Part shown: one piece after another, positions 23,301 to 34,014 of the stretch
Numbering within the stretch: the first letter of the stretch is position 1
Layout: each line of letters starts with the position of its first letter
The notes under the pieces: generated by a model
Databases searched by the model: none
What the model was told of the DNA's origin: nothing
What the model saw: only the letters and a program-made list of their open reading frames with translations
Origin: Vitrella brassicaformis
Lineage: Eukaryota > Sar > Vitrellaceae
Length of the DNA stretch: 64,000 nt
Direction of reading: 5' to 3'
NCBI GenBank assembly: GCA_001179505.1
Contig: CDMY01000887.1
Span: forward strand, 39,293 to 103,292
Made by a program: the position numbers and the translations under genes

Positions 23301-26300
23301 CTGATGGATGGTCTCCTGCGTCCGAGTGCTTCTTTCGTGCGGCTCTTGTTGGGCAGAGAGCGTTGTACAGAAGGAAGAGCGGCAGCAACGGCAGGAGGAC
23401 GAGTCGCGATGTTGTCAAGTAAACAGGGCTGATAGTGAAGCAACCCTGAAGGAGACGCGAAAAGTGTCATTTTGCTTGTGTTCTGTGCCTACTACTTCAG
23501 TGGACGTCCAAAGAATGTACTCACAAGGAATCTGATTTCGGGCATGAGGACACAAAGACCACTTGCGAAGCCTTCCCTCCTCTCCAGGGTGTCACGAAAA
23601 AAATATGGCAGGCGATCCTCAATCGGCAGCCAATCCTTGCGATCCTACATGGGCATACAAGACGACACATGTATGTGCACGTACGTATTCTTCGCCAGAC
23701 ACGTCCAAAAAAATTACTCACTCGCAGCGACAGCGCCATCACGGGGACGATGAGAAAGGCGCACGAAAGGGCGACGAACAAGAGGCCGATGTCGCCTGTG
23801 GACATAAGCGGTCGATGCATACAAGTAACAGGTGTACATACATTCTTGGCCCAGCATACGTACCCGCCTTCAGCATAGTCAGCAGAACTTCCGGGTCGAA
23901 GATCAGAAGTGGGTTGCCAGCCTTTTGCTCGTGGGCGGGATACAATGCAGCCGCGAAGGTCGAAAGATGATTACACGTACACTGGCAGAACCAGGACGCA
24001 AAGATGTTCGCACTCATTTGTCGATGCACGTGCAAAACGGACCTGAATTGATTCATTGTTCGCCGACGCGTCGCAATGAGCATCGATGTACTGCTCGGCT
24101 TGTTCATCCCACTGCATGCAGAATGGTTGTCCCCTCCTAACTTGAGCAGTCGCGTTTCCGCAAGGAAATGTCAACACCACCGAGGCGTTGCCTAAGTCGT
24201 GTAGTTTGGTCTTGTCTCTCCACAAGTCGACAGTGATGGCTGTGTCGAGAATCAAGGCGTCTGCGGGGGTGTGTTTCGCCGAATACGGGTTTGTGGGGAG
24301 CTCCATTATTATGGCCTGGGTAGCATAAGTCAAGCTTTGAGGAGACAGGAAGACGCGTCTCTACAGACAAAAACCCATATCGCAGAGACATTGTGTGGAT
24401 GTGTTTCAGTCTGTGCCTTACTCATTCCATGCCTCACCCTCTTGATGCCGTTCGTCTTGTTGTCGTCTTTCAAAACCATGCATTTGATCGAAAAGTTGCC
24501 GTCTGCATGCTCGTATTCTAATGAGTAATCCCTAGACACACACACACACGCGTTCCAGTGTGAACGTGTGTCGTACCCCTTACCTGGCGAGTGTACTGAT
24601 GTCTTCGTACACCGTGTTCTGCAGCGGATCCGAAATACACCGTATAGAGGAATGATTGACAGGCCACATTCTTCCTTTACCATGAGGGACAATGCGTTAG
24701 TGGCATCAGTTCCATTGCCATTTCTGGCATCAGTAGCATTGTTAAAGACGTTTTCCACCACGGCTTTCACCACACGAGCCGAAATTTTCAGCTGAAGCTT
24801 GGCGCTGGTGTGGTCAGTCGGCAAAACTACAGTTGTCAGCTTGCCAAGGAAGTCCATCAGCTCATCCTGTTCAAAGTCGCTGTTGGCAGCCTTATCGGCG
24901 AGGTCCTCCAACGCTTGGACGACAACAATTTGATCCTCTGGGCTGCTGTGGGGATTGGCCGAATCAAGAAGCTCGTCCAGGTCTTTCTCAAGCTCTTGGC
25001 CGCTTTCCTCTTCCGTCTTGTTTTCTCTCATAGTATTATTGGCACTCAAGTCCAAAGAGACTATTACTGTGGTGTTCGGACAGATCGGCTGTGCCTCGGT
25101 CGCCGCACAACGTCCCAATATCGCCGGAACGTCGTCATGTGTAGCGCACGAGAGATAGCACGTGCTGTTCAGCGCATCGATGACCATTGCCAGAATCAAA
25201 TACTCCCCGTCTTCGAGAAACACCCGCAAAGATGGCTCGCGGCGCCTGTAGGACAGCAGCTTGATTGGCTTTGTCCTCTTTGGGTCTGTCACGAAAACGC
25301 TGTAGGTCTCTCTGCCGATTGACCTTGCGCAAGGGTCAATCTCCCAGCCATGTTGCTCGATCTGGACTTCCCCGTCGCGCATAAAAGCCCGCACCTCTCC
25401 AGCTACCGGGGATAGAGTTGCTCGTATGTTAGTGGTCCAGTCATTAGTCTGCACATGATAGACCCAGCCGGGCTGCAGCTGCCCCGCAGGGATGGTTCCA
25501 TTAGGAAAAGAGATCTGCTCTGTGAAGACCTGCACTGCTTGTTGACGCTTGTAGGATACGAGAGGGGTCAGAGTGATGTTAGAGTCCCTATTGAGACGCA
25601 CCGTCGCATGAGACGATACCGGCAGCTCGATGGAGCGGTCGATCTTGCGAAAGGATAGTTGTGAGCCGTCCGTAATTGTGACTGCGCCACCAATAACGCT
25701 CCCTCTGCTCAGCTCTTGAAAAGCTTCCACCGCAATGGCGTAGATGCCCTCTTTTGTACCATTAAGCCTGTAAGTATCCCGTCTCTCAGTGAAGGAGGCA
25801 ACATGAGTTGCAACGGTGGCAAGAGGTGCACTTGCTTCAATCAACGAGTTGCTCAAGCAATCGTACAGCGGCACATCGGCAACCAGCGCGCGACGCAGAA
25901 GCTGAGGGGCCGATAGATAAGGCATCGTGCGAGTTGCCGATACTGCAAAGACCTCGACGTCCGAGTCAGTGATGAGGGGCATCCACACACAGTACCAATC
26001 TATGTAGATTGGTCGCACCGCGTCCTGCGGCTCGATGTCCAGAACAAGCATGAGATCGTGCGACAATGACAGCGAGAGGGCCGGTGCGTCGTACTTATCG
26101 ATCTTGACAAAGAATGATGACTGTCTGTTGCAAGTTGGTGACGAGACATTCGCAGTGACGTTGAACACGCGCCCAATGTCTTGGTCTGTAATGTTTCTCA
26201 GCAGGGTAGATCCATTGCGGCCATCTGGCAGCCACATAACTGATCCGCCTTGTGGAGTCCCCACATCTAAGCGTATCTGTCGCATACGAGATGCACAGAG

Positions 26301-29300
26301 ACATCAATGTATGCGCTCCGGAAACCCCTTGTACCTGCTCTGTTGGTTTGAACGTATGCATTCTGTGATCGACTGCGGCAGCCGGCTCCTCGCAGCACGT
26401 GCCATTGAGCAAGGTGATTTGCACACGCTTTATTGTGGATACACCTATATAATTCTTAGCCTCCACAGATAAGAGCAGTGGCTCCATGCTAATCCGATAG
26501 ACTTCAGCCAGCAATGAGCGGCTGATCACGAGAGTTGTAGCTGACACGTTCAACCCTGCAACACAAGATCGGCGAGTCGTTGTTTCGTCTGTTGCCTTTT
26601 CTGAGCTGTCTCACTACCTGAGGCGTCAGTCAGTATGTCGGTGAGCGATTCACACGCCCCTTTCGGCTCTTCGCAGTCAAAGTGATAGTCAATCTGCCGA
26701 CCACCACCACCGCTCACATACACGTCAACGTGCAAACTTCCCCTCCCGCAGAGTGCAAATGATTGTGGCGCGATGACTCGGATGGATGGGAGGATGCTGT
26801 CCGCCGTTGGCCCCACAGAATGCTTGATTTCGTCAGTCCTATTGAGCCCGCTCTTGAGCCACTCCTTGGCAATCCCCGCTTGACGTCCCGCAATGACCAG
26901 GATACACCTTCTGTCAGCTGTTGCCCACATGCAACGAGCGCCCTCACCAGAAACGTCCATGTTTGCAATAGCTGAGCAGGGATCGCTGACGTTGGCCGAG
27001 AGAGGCGCCTCGAAACAGACGTGAGACACGGCGGGGGAAAATGACGTCTCAGCCACCGTAAGGCGAGGCACAGGATAATGCGTGGTATGAGTGTCGTTTC
27101 TGCAGTGGCCGGAGCAGCCGTCTTGAGACCACAAGTTGCCGTCATCGCATTGCTCGTCTTCATCGATGACCCCGTTCCCGCATTTGGCACTCTGCGACAG
27201 TCAGCGAGGGTATGACAATGAAGTGGGACAAAGGGACGCCTTCATCTCTCGATGTCCTTACGCTGGCTGGATACACCTGGATCAGAGAGGTCGTCGCCGG
27301 CTCGATGGCGAAGTCACTTGGATCTGTACACGTCCCGCTGCCCACCCCACGACACAGGCACGCCTTGAAGCTTCCCGCATGTGGCAATGTCACATTCTCC
27401 CACACCAGCTGCTCGCTTGTAGATCCTTGGGGCACCGAGCAATTGACCGCCGGTAGAAAGGAGCCACACACCGTGCTTGCATCGCCGGCAATGAGGATCA
27501 ATTTGTGCTTGTCTGCGTCCAAGAGGTTTTCCCTCACGAATAGCGTCATGCTTTCGCCTGCCGGAAGGGGCTCTGTCGAAGCAAGATACTCGACAGCGCT
27601 GACAATGCTATTATCTGACACAAAAACGACAAACGACAAATGAGACAAACACCGGTAGAAAGGAGCCACACACCGTGCTTGCATCGCCGGCAATGAGGAT
27701 CAATTTGTGCTTGTCTGCGTCCAAGAGGTTTTCCCTCACGAATAGCGTCATGCTTTCGCCTGCCGGAAGGGGCTCTGTCGAAGCAAGATACTCGACAGCG
27801 CTGACAATGCTATTATCTGACACAAAAACGACAAACGACAAATGAGACAAACACAGGAAAAAGTGCTCCTGCGCTGGCTCATCCATGCTCATTATCCGCT
27901 CGTCGACCATATCTTCGCCATCGATAGTCAGTGACGCCTTATCGCACTTGCACAGACAGAGCTCGGGGGGAGTCGTGCTGATCACCGCTGTGCAGACGAG
28001 CGCGTCATCGCAGGCAAGCGAGAATCCCTTCGGTCGGGCAGACTGGCCGCCGCACGTTGTAAGACGTAGTCGGTCCCTTCGTATATCGAAGTCCTCAGCG
28101 ACGGTGATCACTTGTACCTTTGCATTGCTCAGGGCCTTCGACGTGAAGGCAGGGGAGGACATGGAGCTCAAGCCGCAGAGACACACCAATGACAATTGTA
28201 ATGAGCGACACACCACTTCGCCATCTGACTCCGGTCCGGAAGTGGTGCTGAGTAGAGGGAAAAGGGTGGTTGCATAGGATGTCGCCTCGAAAGACGGGTG
28301 AGCGCCAGCAGCTTCTGGGACAACCGTAGTTGAGGCCTCAGTAGAAGTGGGTATAGTTCTTGTTCTCCAGGGGGTCTCCGTGCTGGGAAAAGTTGTCGTG
28401 CTGAACGAGCGAGACATGTAAGAAAATAGGCATTTCCGAGCACCTCACCTTATTATACTGACTTCAGACGCGACAGTGGAGAGAATGGGAGGCGTGAGTG
28501 TTGTGACCTACGTGAGACACAAACAGACGTGCAAAGCATGTATTTGGGCTACTCTCTCTCACTAGCATAGTGTACCACTGGTGCGGCTGTCGTGGAAAAA
28601 ACGGTGCGGACGAGGGATTCGGTGTATGCATTCGTTTGTTGTGGCTCACTGTAGTTGATCTGGATTGAAGCTGGCGAGTTGCCCCTGTGTGGGGCAACGG
28701 CATCGGCCACATGCCCGCTGCCGATCGTCACATTCACTTTGCCCTCGACTGTGGGACTCAGGTTCAGTGTTACTTGTGCTGTTCCGCACACACACAGAGG
28801 TCCATCAAGACGCGTGCCATTTACATAAGACTTAGACTTTGGCTTACATGGCTGGACGACCACATTGGAGTGCACAACTGCCGCCGTTGCCTGCTGTGCG
28901 GGATACAGCGCCTCGATGGACAGTGTGAGGTCTTCACTGATGTTGAAAGTAGTGACGTCGATGGGCACTTCAAAAGTGACATTCAGCTGCATGGGCAGCG
29001 AATCCCACGTTGATAGGGGAGAGGAGAGGGTGACCATAGAGGGCGCCGCCGCAGAGTCTGGAAGGGATGCACAGCAGGTGTACACACAGAGGGACTGGGT
29101 CTACGTGTACCGTAAGCCATTGTCAAGTTGGTGTTGGGATTTGGGTTTCCATACGCGTCCTGCGTAGTAATGATGTGCAAAAACATCCATATTTGTAAGT
29201 GCACAGATGGTTGTGGATGTCCACTGTACCTTCACAATGCCCTGCATGACGGTCAGCTGCAGGTGGGTCATCCTCTCGCCGCCATTCGGCGGGTCGGGCA

Positions 29301-30575
29301 TTATCTCCGCCTCATAGAGTGTGTTGTCGCCTTCCACCGGCCTGCACACGTGAGCACTGGTCACACTGATGTGGGGATGCATGCGTGTACCTCATGTCAA
29401 TGAGATTGCCGTTGGTCACGAAAGACTGCTGGTCGTCCGTCGCGAAGCCAGCTGACACAGGCTCCCCAAAATCGATTGTTAGAAGGATCGGCGTGTCCCA
29501 ATAGACGGGGAGGGGGTTCACGATCGATGGGACGGGGAGTCCCGACTTGTAGTAGCATTGACGGGTGGTGTCTCCATCAGCCGAGTTGATGAGCGAATAG
29601 TAAAGGCGACACTCCGGCTCTTACCAACGTCTGGTATGTTCGATAGCAGTACAACGCTTGTACACACATCTCTCATCTATTGCATCACCGTGTGTGTGTC
29701 CATCAGCAAAGGTACCTGTCTTTAATGCACTCAACTGAGCATGACTCCCGCCTCTGCCAGTCAAAAGTAGCGTCAGTCCAGGAGCTTACATTTGCAAGAG
29801 CGTAAGGCTCTTCCTGGCCATTGTGGCGACACGTGCCATTAAGCTTGTTCGCTGCATATTCGCATCTGTAAGCGTCTTCAATCACGGATTTTCCTGTAAG
29901 ACATACCGCCAGTCTGTGCGGTGCCGTCCTTTCTCCTCTGGATGCACATTGCGTTGGGCGAGGTGACGTTGTCTGGCTTGGCCACGCTATGGTGAATCTC
30001 ACATGTCCTCTCGCTATCTGTCTGCACACAGGCACACACACATGTACGCTTCTCGATAACTGCCACAGGTGCGCCTCACCGAGAGCTGAAATCCTGAGCA
30101 CACGACGCTCGACAGACAAAGGACAGCACATTCATGCTTTCTCGCTGTGTCATCCTCAGGGATGGTCGAATTCAGCGTGTAGCCATGAAGGAATGAACTG
30201 TTCGTGTACCTGCACAGAGGCCGGAGACCATGCATGTCTCTATCGATCGGTCTGTGAGCCTGTGAGTCTTACAAGAACACCCTTGCTGGTTGTGGTGACC
30301 CATCTTCTCTTGTTGCGTTGTTGATGCACTCAGTGTCTGGGTTGTCCTCTGCAGACACATGCGGTCATACACAGTAGTCAGACATGGTAGTGAGGGCTTT
30401 CTTACTGAATTCATCCTCCCACTTCGAGCCTGTGGCGTTGCCTGCAGTGCAAACATGACCAAACGATGCAGCGTCACCACATGCTACATAGACCTTGCGT
30501 CCCGTGTGGACTGCTGACATGGCGTCCACAGCAAGAGAATGAGAACCGCAAGAACGGACGGCATCTTTTAGGAGA
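20393..30575 (-). CDS. Very large multi-pass membrane protein with REJ/GAIN-like ectodomain and GPS motif (polycystin-1/adhesion-receptor type)
   Basis: A long minus-strand run of exons with N-glycosylation-rich, Cys-containing extracellular sequence from about 30480 down to 24100. It includes Thr/Pro-rich linkers (about 28250-28420), a Cys-spaced PAN-like segment near 30100, and a helical stretch typical of REJ/GAIN regions (VVVQALEDLADKAANSDF near 24900). A GPS-like pattern follows: FCMQWDEQAEQYIDAHC at about 24070-24120, then CQCTCNHLSTFAAALYP at about 23940-23995. Hydrophobic segments come after it: GLLFVALSCAFLIVPVMAL (about 23735-23795), LVLLPLLPLFLLYNAL (about 23355-23405), and several within 20700-21400 (TVSAVSFVIASAVGFVIYAL, ILSISFVLIASK). 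The tail ends at 20393. No PLAT domain or channel pore is recognised. A 202-bp duplication at 27450-27853 interrupts the frame. The exact N-terminus is unresolved, and two adjacent genes instead of one cannot be excluded. Confidence 0.55.
27450..27853. repeat. Perfect 202-bp direct tandem duplication
   Basis: Copy 1 is 27450-27651 and copy 2 is 27652-27853. They appear identical base for base, starting ccggtagaaaggagccacac and ending gacaaatgagacaaacac. The unit lies in coding sequence of the large minus-strand membrane protein gene. 202 is not a multiple of three. Confidence 0.93.
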
Positions 30576-31061
30576 CCTCGACTGCGGTCAAGAGGGCCAA
30601 CTTGAAGTGTGTTGAGGTTGAGATGGCTCGTCGTGACCGCTTCTCATGGTGGGGAGAGTGTGGGCCTCAAACAGGGATAATCTCGCACGACGAGTGCCCC
30701 CCACCTTTTTTTCCCCCCTCTCCGCCTCACAAGGACACACCCACCGCATAGACCACATAGAGAGTGGGCCAACCACGCAAGTTCATGTACATGTAGGAAT
30801 GCGCCCCTTCCCTTTTTACGTCGACAATGAGTTCGATCCCATGGTGAATCGCTCCCCGACCTCCTCCTTCTCCTTGGGCCTTTCTCCTTTCCCCTTCTCC
30901 CCTCTCCTTGCACCTCAGAAGCCACCTCCTCACAAACGGTGGGCCAACACACACAAGGGGGGCCCGCACATCTGCCATTTTATCGTGTTTGCTCAAACAG
31001 CCTTCCCGCCGAGGCCGGCTGCCCTTCTCTCTTCAGCTCATCTCTCCAGCAAGCACACAGA
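30576..31061. promoter_or_regulatory. Divergent promoter region, membrane protein / persulfide dioxygenase
   Basis: About 490 bp, pyrimidine-rich on the plus strand. A short minus frame ending at about 30575 would encode a signal-peptide-like run (MPSVLAVLILLLWTP) for the membrane protein, but it is out of phase with the next coding stretch (KVYVACGDAASFG). Confidence 0.35.
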
Positions 31062-33296
31062 ATGAGCCCCGTGAGCTTTGCCGACAAAGAAAGGGCGCTG
31101 GGTCGTCTGTGTGTATTGGCTTCGTGCCTTTTGTTTGTTGTCAGCCGCCGCCCGAAGGCGAGAAGGAGGTAGAGTCGATTCCTGGCGCCGACGTGCCCAT
31201 CGAGGTCACCAAGGCAAGCAGATAACGAACGCCCACACGCGCTGCCAGGGCCATTTTCACTTGTGTCTCTTAATTGTGTCCGCTTGTCGGTTTGTCTGTC
31301 AGGATTTCGACATTTTGGGTCAGGTGTCGTCCAAGGAGCTGCTGCACTGGGTGGAGAACGGCAAGTACAGATCCGTCATCAACCTGTGCGGGTCAGTGTC
31401 GGCCGGAGGGACATACGGATGGCTCCTTTCCTGCTCGCTGTTGTGCTGGTATGTGTGCATCGGTGTGTGTTGCGTCTATCTGCAGGCCCGAGGAGGAGTG
31501 TTCGCTGCCGTGCTCCTTCCCGGCCAAATGCAAGGTTCCCTGCGTCCGAGCCCAGGGTGAGGACGTGGCATCGTCGATAGGAGTTCGACGCATTATCGCG
31601 TGTGTGTGATGCCTGGCTGCAGTGGATCATCAGAAGCTGTCATTTGTACGCCGAGCCGCCCCACCGGGACACCACTGACACAGACAGACAGACAGACAGC
31701 GCGTCCCCTCACCCTGTCGTGTGTGCAGGGTTTGGCTATGCGTCTGCTGGCGACGCTGGAGAGCGCCCCTCTGCCAGCCCTCATCCAGTGCCACTCCAAC
31801 TACCGCGCCAGTGCCGTTGCCATGCTCTACATCGCCACTCACCCTCCTGCTGACAGCGACATCTCCGGCCCCGGGAGCTTGAAGGGCTGGATGTCCATGG
31901 ACGACGCCATGAAGTGGGCCAAGGAGCACAAGCTGCCCTTCCTGGAGCCTGACAAGGAGCACCTCGTGCAGTGGGTCAAGGTCAGTCTGCTGATTATGGG
32001 TGGAAAGAAAAGTGGTCATGTATGGGGACTGTGTGTGCGTGTGTGTGTGTGTGTGTGTGTTTGTCAGAACTTCCTGGCTGCCCGCTCGGTGGATCTGAAG
32101 CGCGAGGGTGACCTGTTTTTCCGTCAGGAAAGTAGCACCATCAAGGGGTCTGTCTGTGTGGGCGAGAGAGAATGGACGCGCGCCTTTCCTTCTTCCTTCG
32201 TGTGCAGTTGTTTGACCGCGAGTCGTGCACGTACAGCTACGTGCTGGCCGACCCCACGACGCGCGAGGCCATCATCATCGATCCCGTGCTGGAGATGCTC
32301 GACAGAGATCTGGAGCTCCTCAACGAGCACGGACTGATACTCAAATACGCCCTCAACACACACGTGGTGAGTAGGCCCGTACGTTGGTGTGTATGGCAGA
32401 CAGACAGACAGACCGAACAACACATAGACTCTCATTCATGGGATGGATGTGCTGTGTTCCTGCCTTCCTTCTCTCCCCTTTCGTTTGTCCTTTTGCTTGT
32501 TTGTCGTCAGCACGCCGACCATGTGACGAGCACCGGCAAGATGAAGACCCGCCTGGATGGCTTCAAGAGTGTGCTCTCCGGCACCTACAAGACCGCCATT
32601 TCCGACGTCAAAGTGCAGCACGGCGACTCCCTCTACTTCGGGGATCGGTTCGTGGAGTGCCGCGCCACCCCTGGACACACCGACGGGTGCCTGACATACG
32701 TCCTCGACGACCACTCCATGGCCTTCACGGGCGACGCTCTGCTCATCCGGGGCTGCGGCAGAACTGACTTCCAGGTGTGCAAGTGTCGGTGAGTGTGAGG
32801 TGTGGATGCCATCCATGTCTGTGGGTGTCCGCAGAGTGGCGACGCTGCCCTGCTGTACAAGAGCGTGTGGGAGCAGATCTTCTCTCTCCCACAATGCTGC
32901 AAGTTGTACCCGGGACACGACTACAAGGTCAGACAGACAGACAGACAGACAGTCTCTGAACGCCATCTGCTCGATTGCCAAAAGAGTGTGTGTGTGTGTG
33001 TGATGGTGTGCCTTCCTTACAGGGCCGTCAGGTGAGCAGTGTGTGGGAGGAGATCCGGTTCAACACGCGGCTGACCAAGACCAAGGACGAGTTCATCCAC
33101 CTCATGAACACCCTCGGCCTGCCCAAACCAGCCAAGATCGACATTGTGAGGGAGGGAGGATGGCCCGGCCCGCAACGAAGAAAGACAACACATCTCACCA
33201 AGCACTCATGTGGGCGTGACCGTTGTGAATGTGCTTTGTGTCTGATGTCTGCAGGCCGTCCCCGCCAACCTCAAGTGCGGCATACAGGACGAGTGA
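31062..33296 (+). CDS. DUF442 / ETHE1-like persulfide dioxygenase fusion
   Basis: Exons 31062-31070 (MSP), 31145-31213, 31303-31391, 31486-31556, 31623-31645 (23-nt microexon), 31729-31980, 32068-32127 or 32151, 32208-32366, 32511-32774, 32835-32927, 33023-33145 and 33255-33296. The N-terminal part (VSSKELLHWVENGKYRSVIN, IQCHSNYRASAVAMLY) is a DUF442/phosphatase-like sulfur-handling domain with a Cys in the P-loop-like CHSNYRAS motif. The C-terminal part is a metallo-beta-lactamase-fold persulfide dioxygenase: FDRESCTYSYVLADP, THVHADHVT, ATPGHTDGC, FTGDALLIRGCGRTDFQ and LYPGHDYKG, with the iron-binding His and Asp residues present. In mitochondria ETHE1 oxidises glutathione persulfide to sulfite during H2S breakdown. 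Bacteria have similar two-domain (Blh-type) proteins. No clear mitochondrial leader is seen. Confidence 0.88.
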
Positions 33297-34014
33297 GCGA
33301 AACCTTTTTGTGTGGCTGGCTGCTTCCCACAAGGAAGGGGGCGCCGACACAGACAGACAGACAGACAGATGCCGCAGCCAGCCGTAGAGAGTTTTTCCGT
33401 CGAGCATACACACGCACACTCACGGACTCCGCCCGCATTTGATCTTTCCTGTGAGGGTGTTTATTTTTTGTATGTGTTGCCAAATGGTGGGGTGGCTGCT
33501 GATTGAGTGAGTGGTCTGCAAATGAAGCAAGCGGTCGGTGACGGTATAACATTTGGTGAAACGAAAGGGGACATGCTGTGCTGTGTGTGCCGGGTGGGCC
33601 GCGCAGTGGTACTGGAAATTCAATGTAGATTGAGAGGCTTGTGGCTGAATGTCGGCGCCTGCATGGATGATCACCGCTCGCGAGCACGTGAGGCGCCACT
33701 AACGCCAGCGAGATGCATGTTAACAGTGTTAAGCATGCACTGCATGTGTCCATCTTTGCGGAGTCGCCATTTCGTCATGTCCACTCGTCGACGTTTGAAA
33801 GCGATAGATACTTGGTGGCCAGACATGTATACGTATGCACACATAGCTCCCCCTTCGCAGCTTAGCTTTCTTTGGTTGCAACAAGCTATCCACACAAACA
33901 CACGCATTGCATTGCAAGGCACGCCGGAGCAAAGCATCCAAAACAGCAAGCCACAAAACTCATCGATGGCACATCTCTCTGCCCGTCTGTCTGTCTGCCT
34001 GCCTGCCTGTCCAT
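33297..34014. other. Convergent intergenic region
   Basis: Holds (ACAG)n at about 33350-33370 and a (CTGT)n/(CTGC)n tract at about 33985-34012. No gene seen. Confidence 0.55.

Noticed and set aside
30533-30575. Signal-peptide-like start (MPSVLAVLILLLWTP) for the large minus-strand membrane protein
   Set aside because: It is attractive, but its frame hits a stop and does not join in phase with KVYVACGDAASFG. I could not find an intron that fixes it, so I use it only as an approximate gene border.
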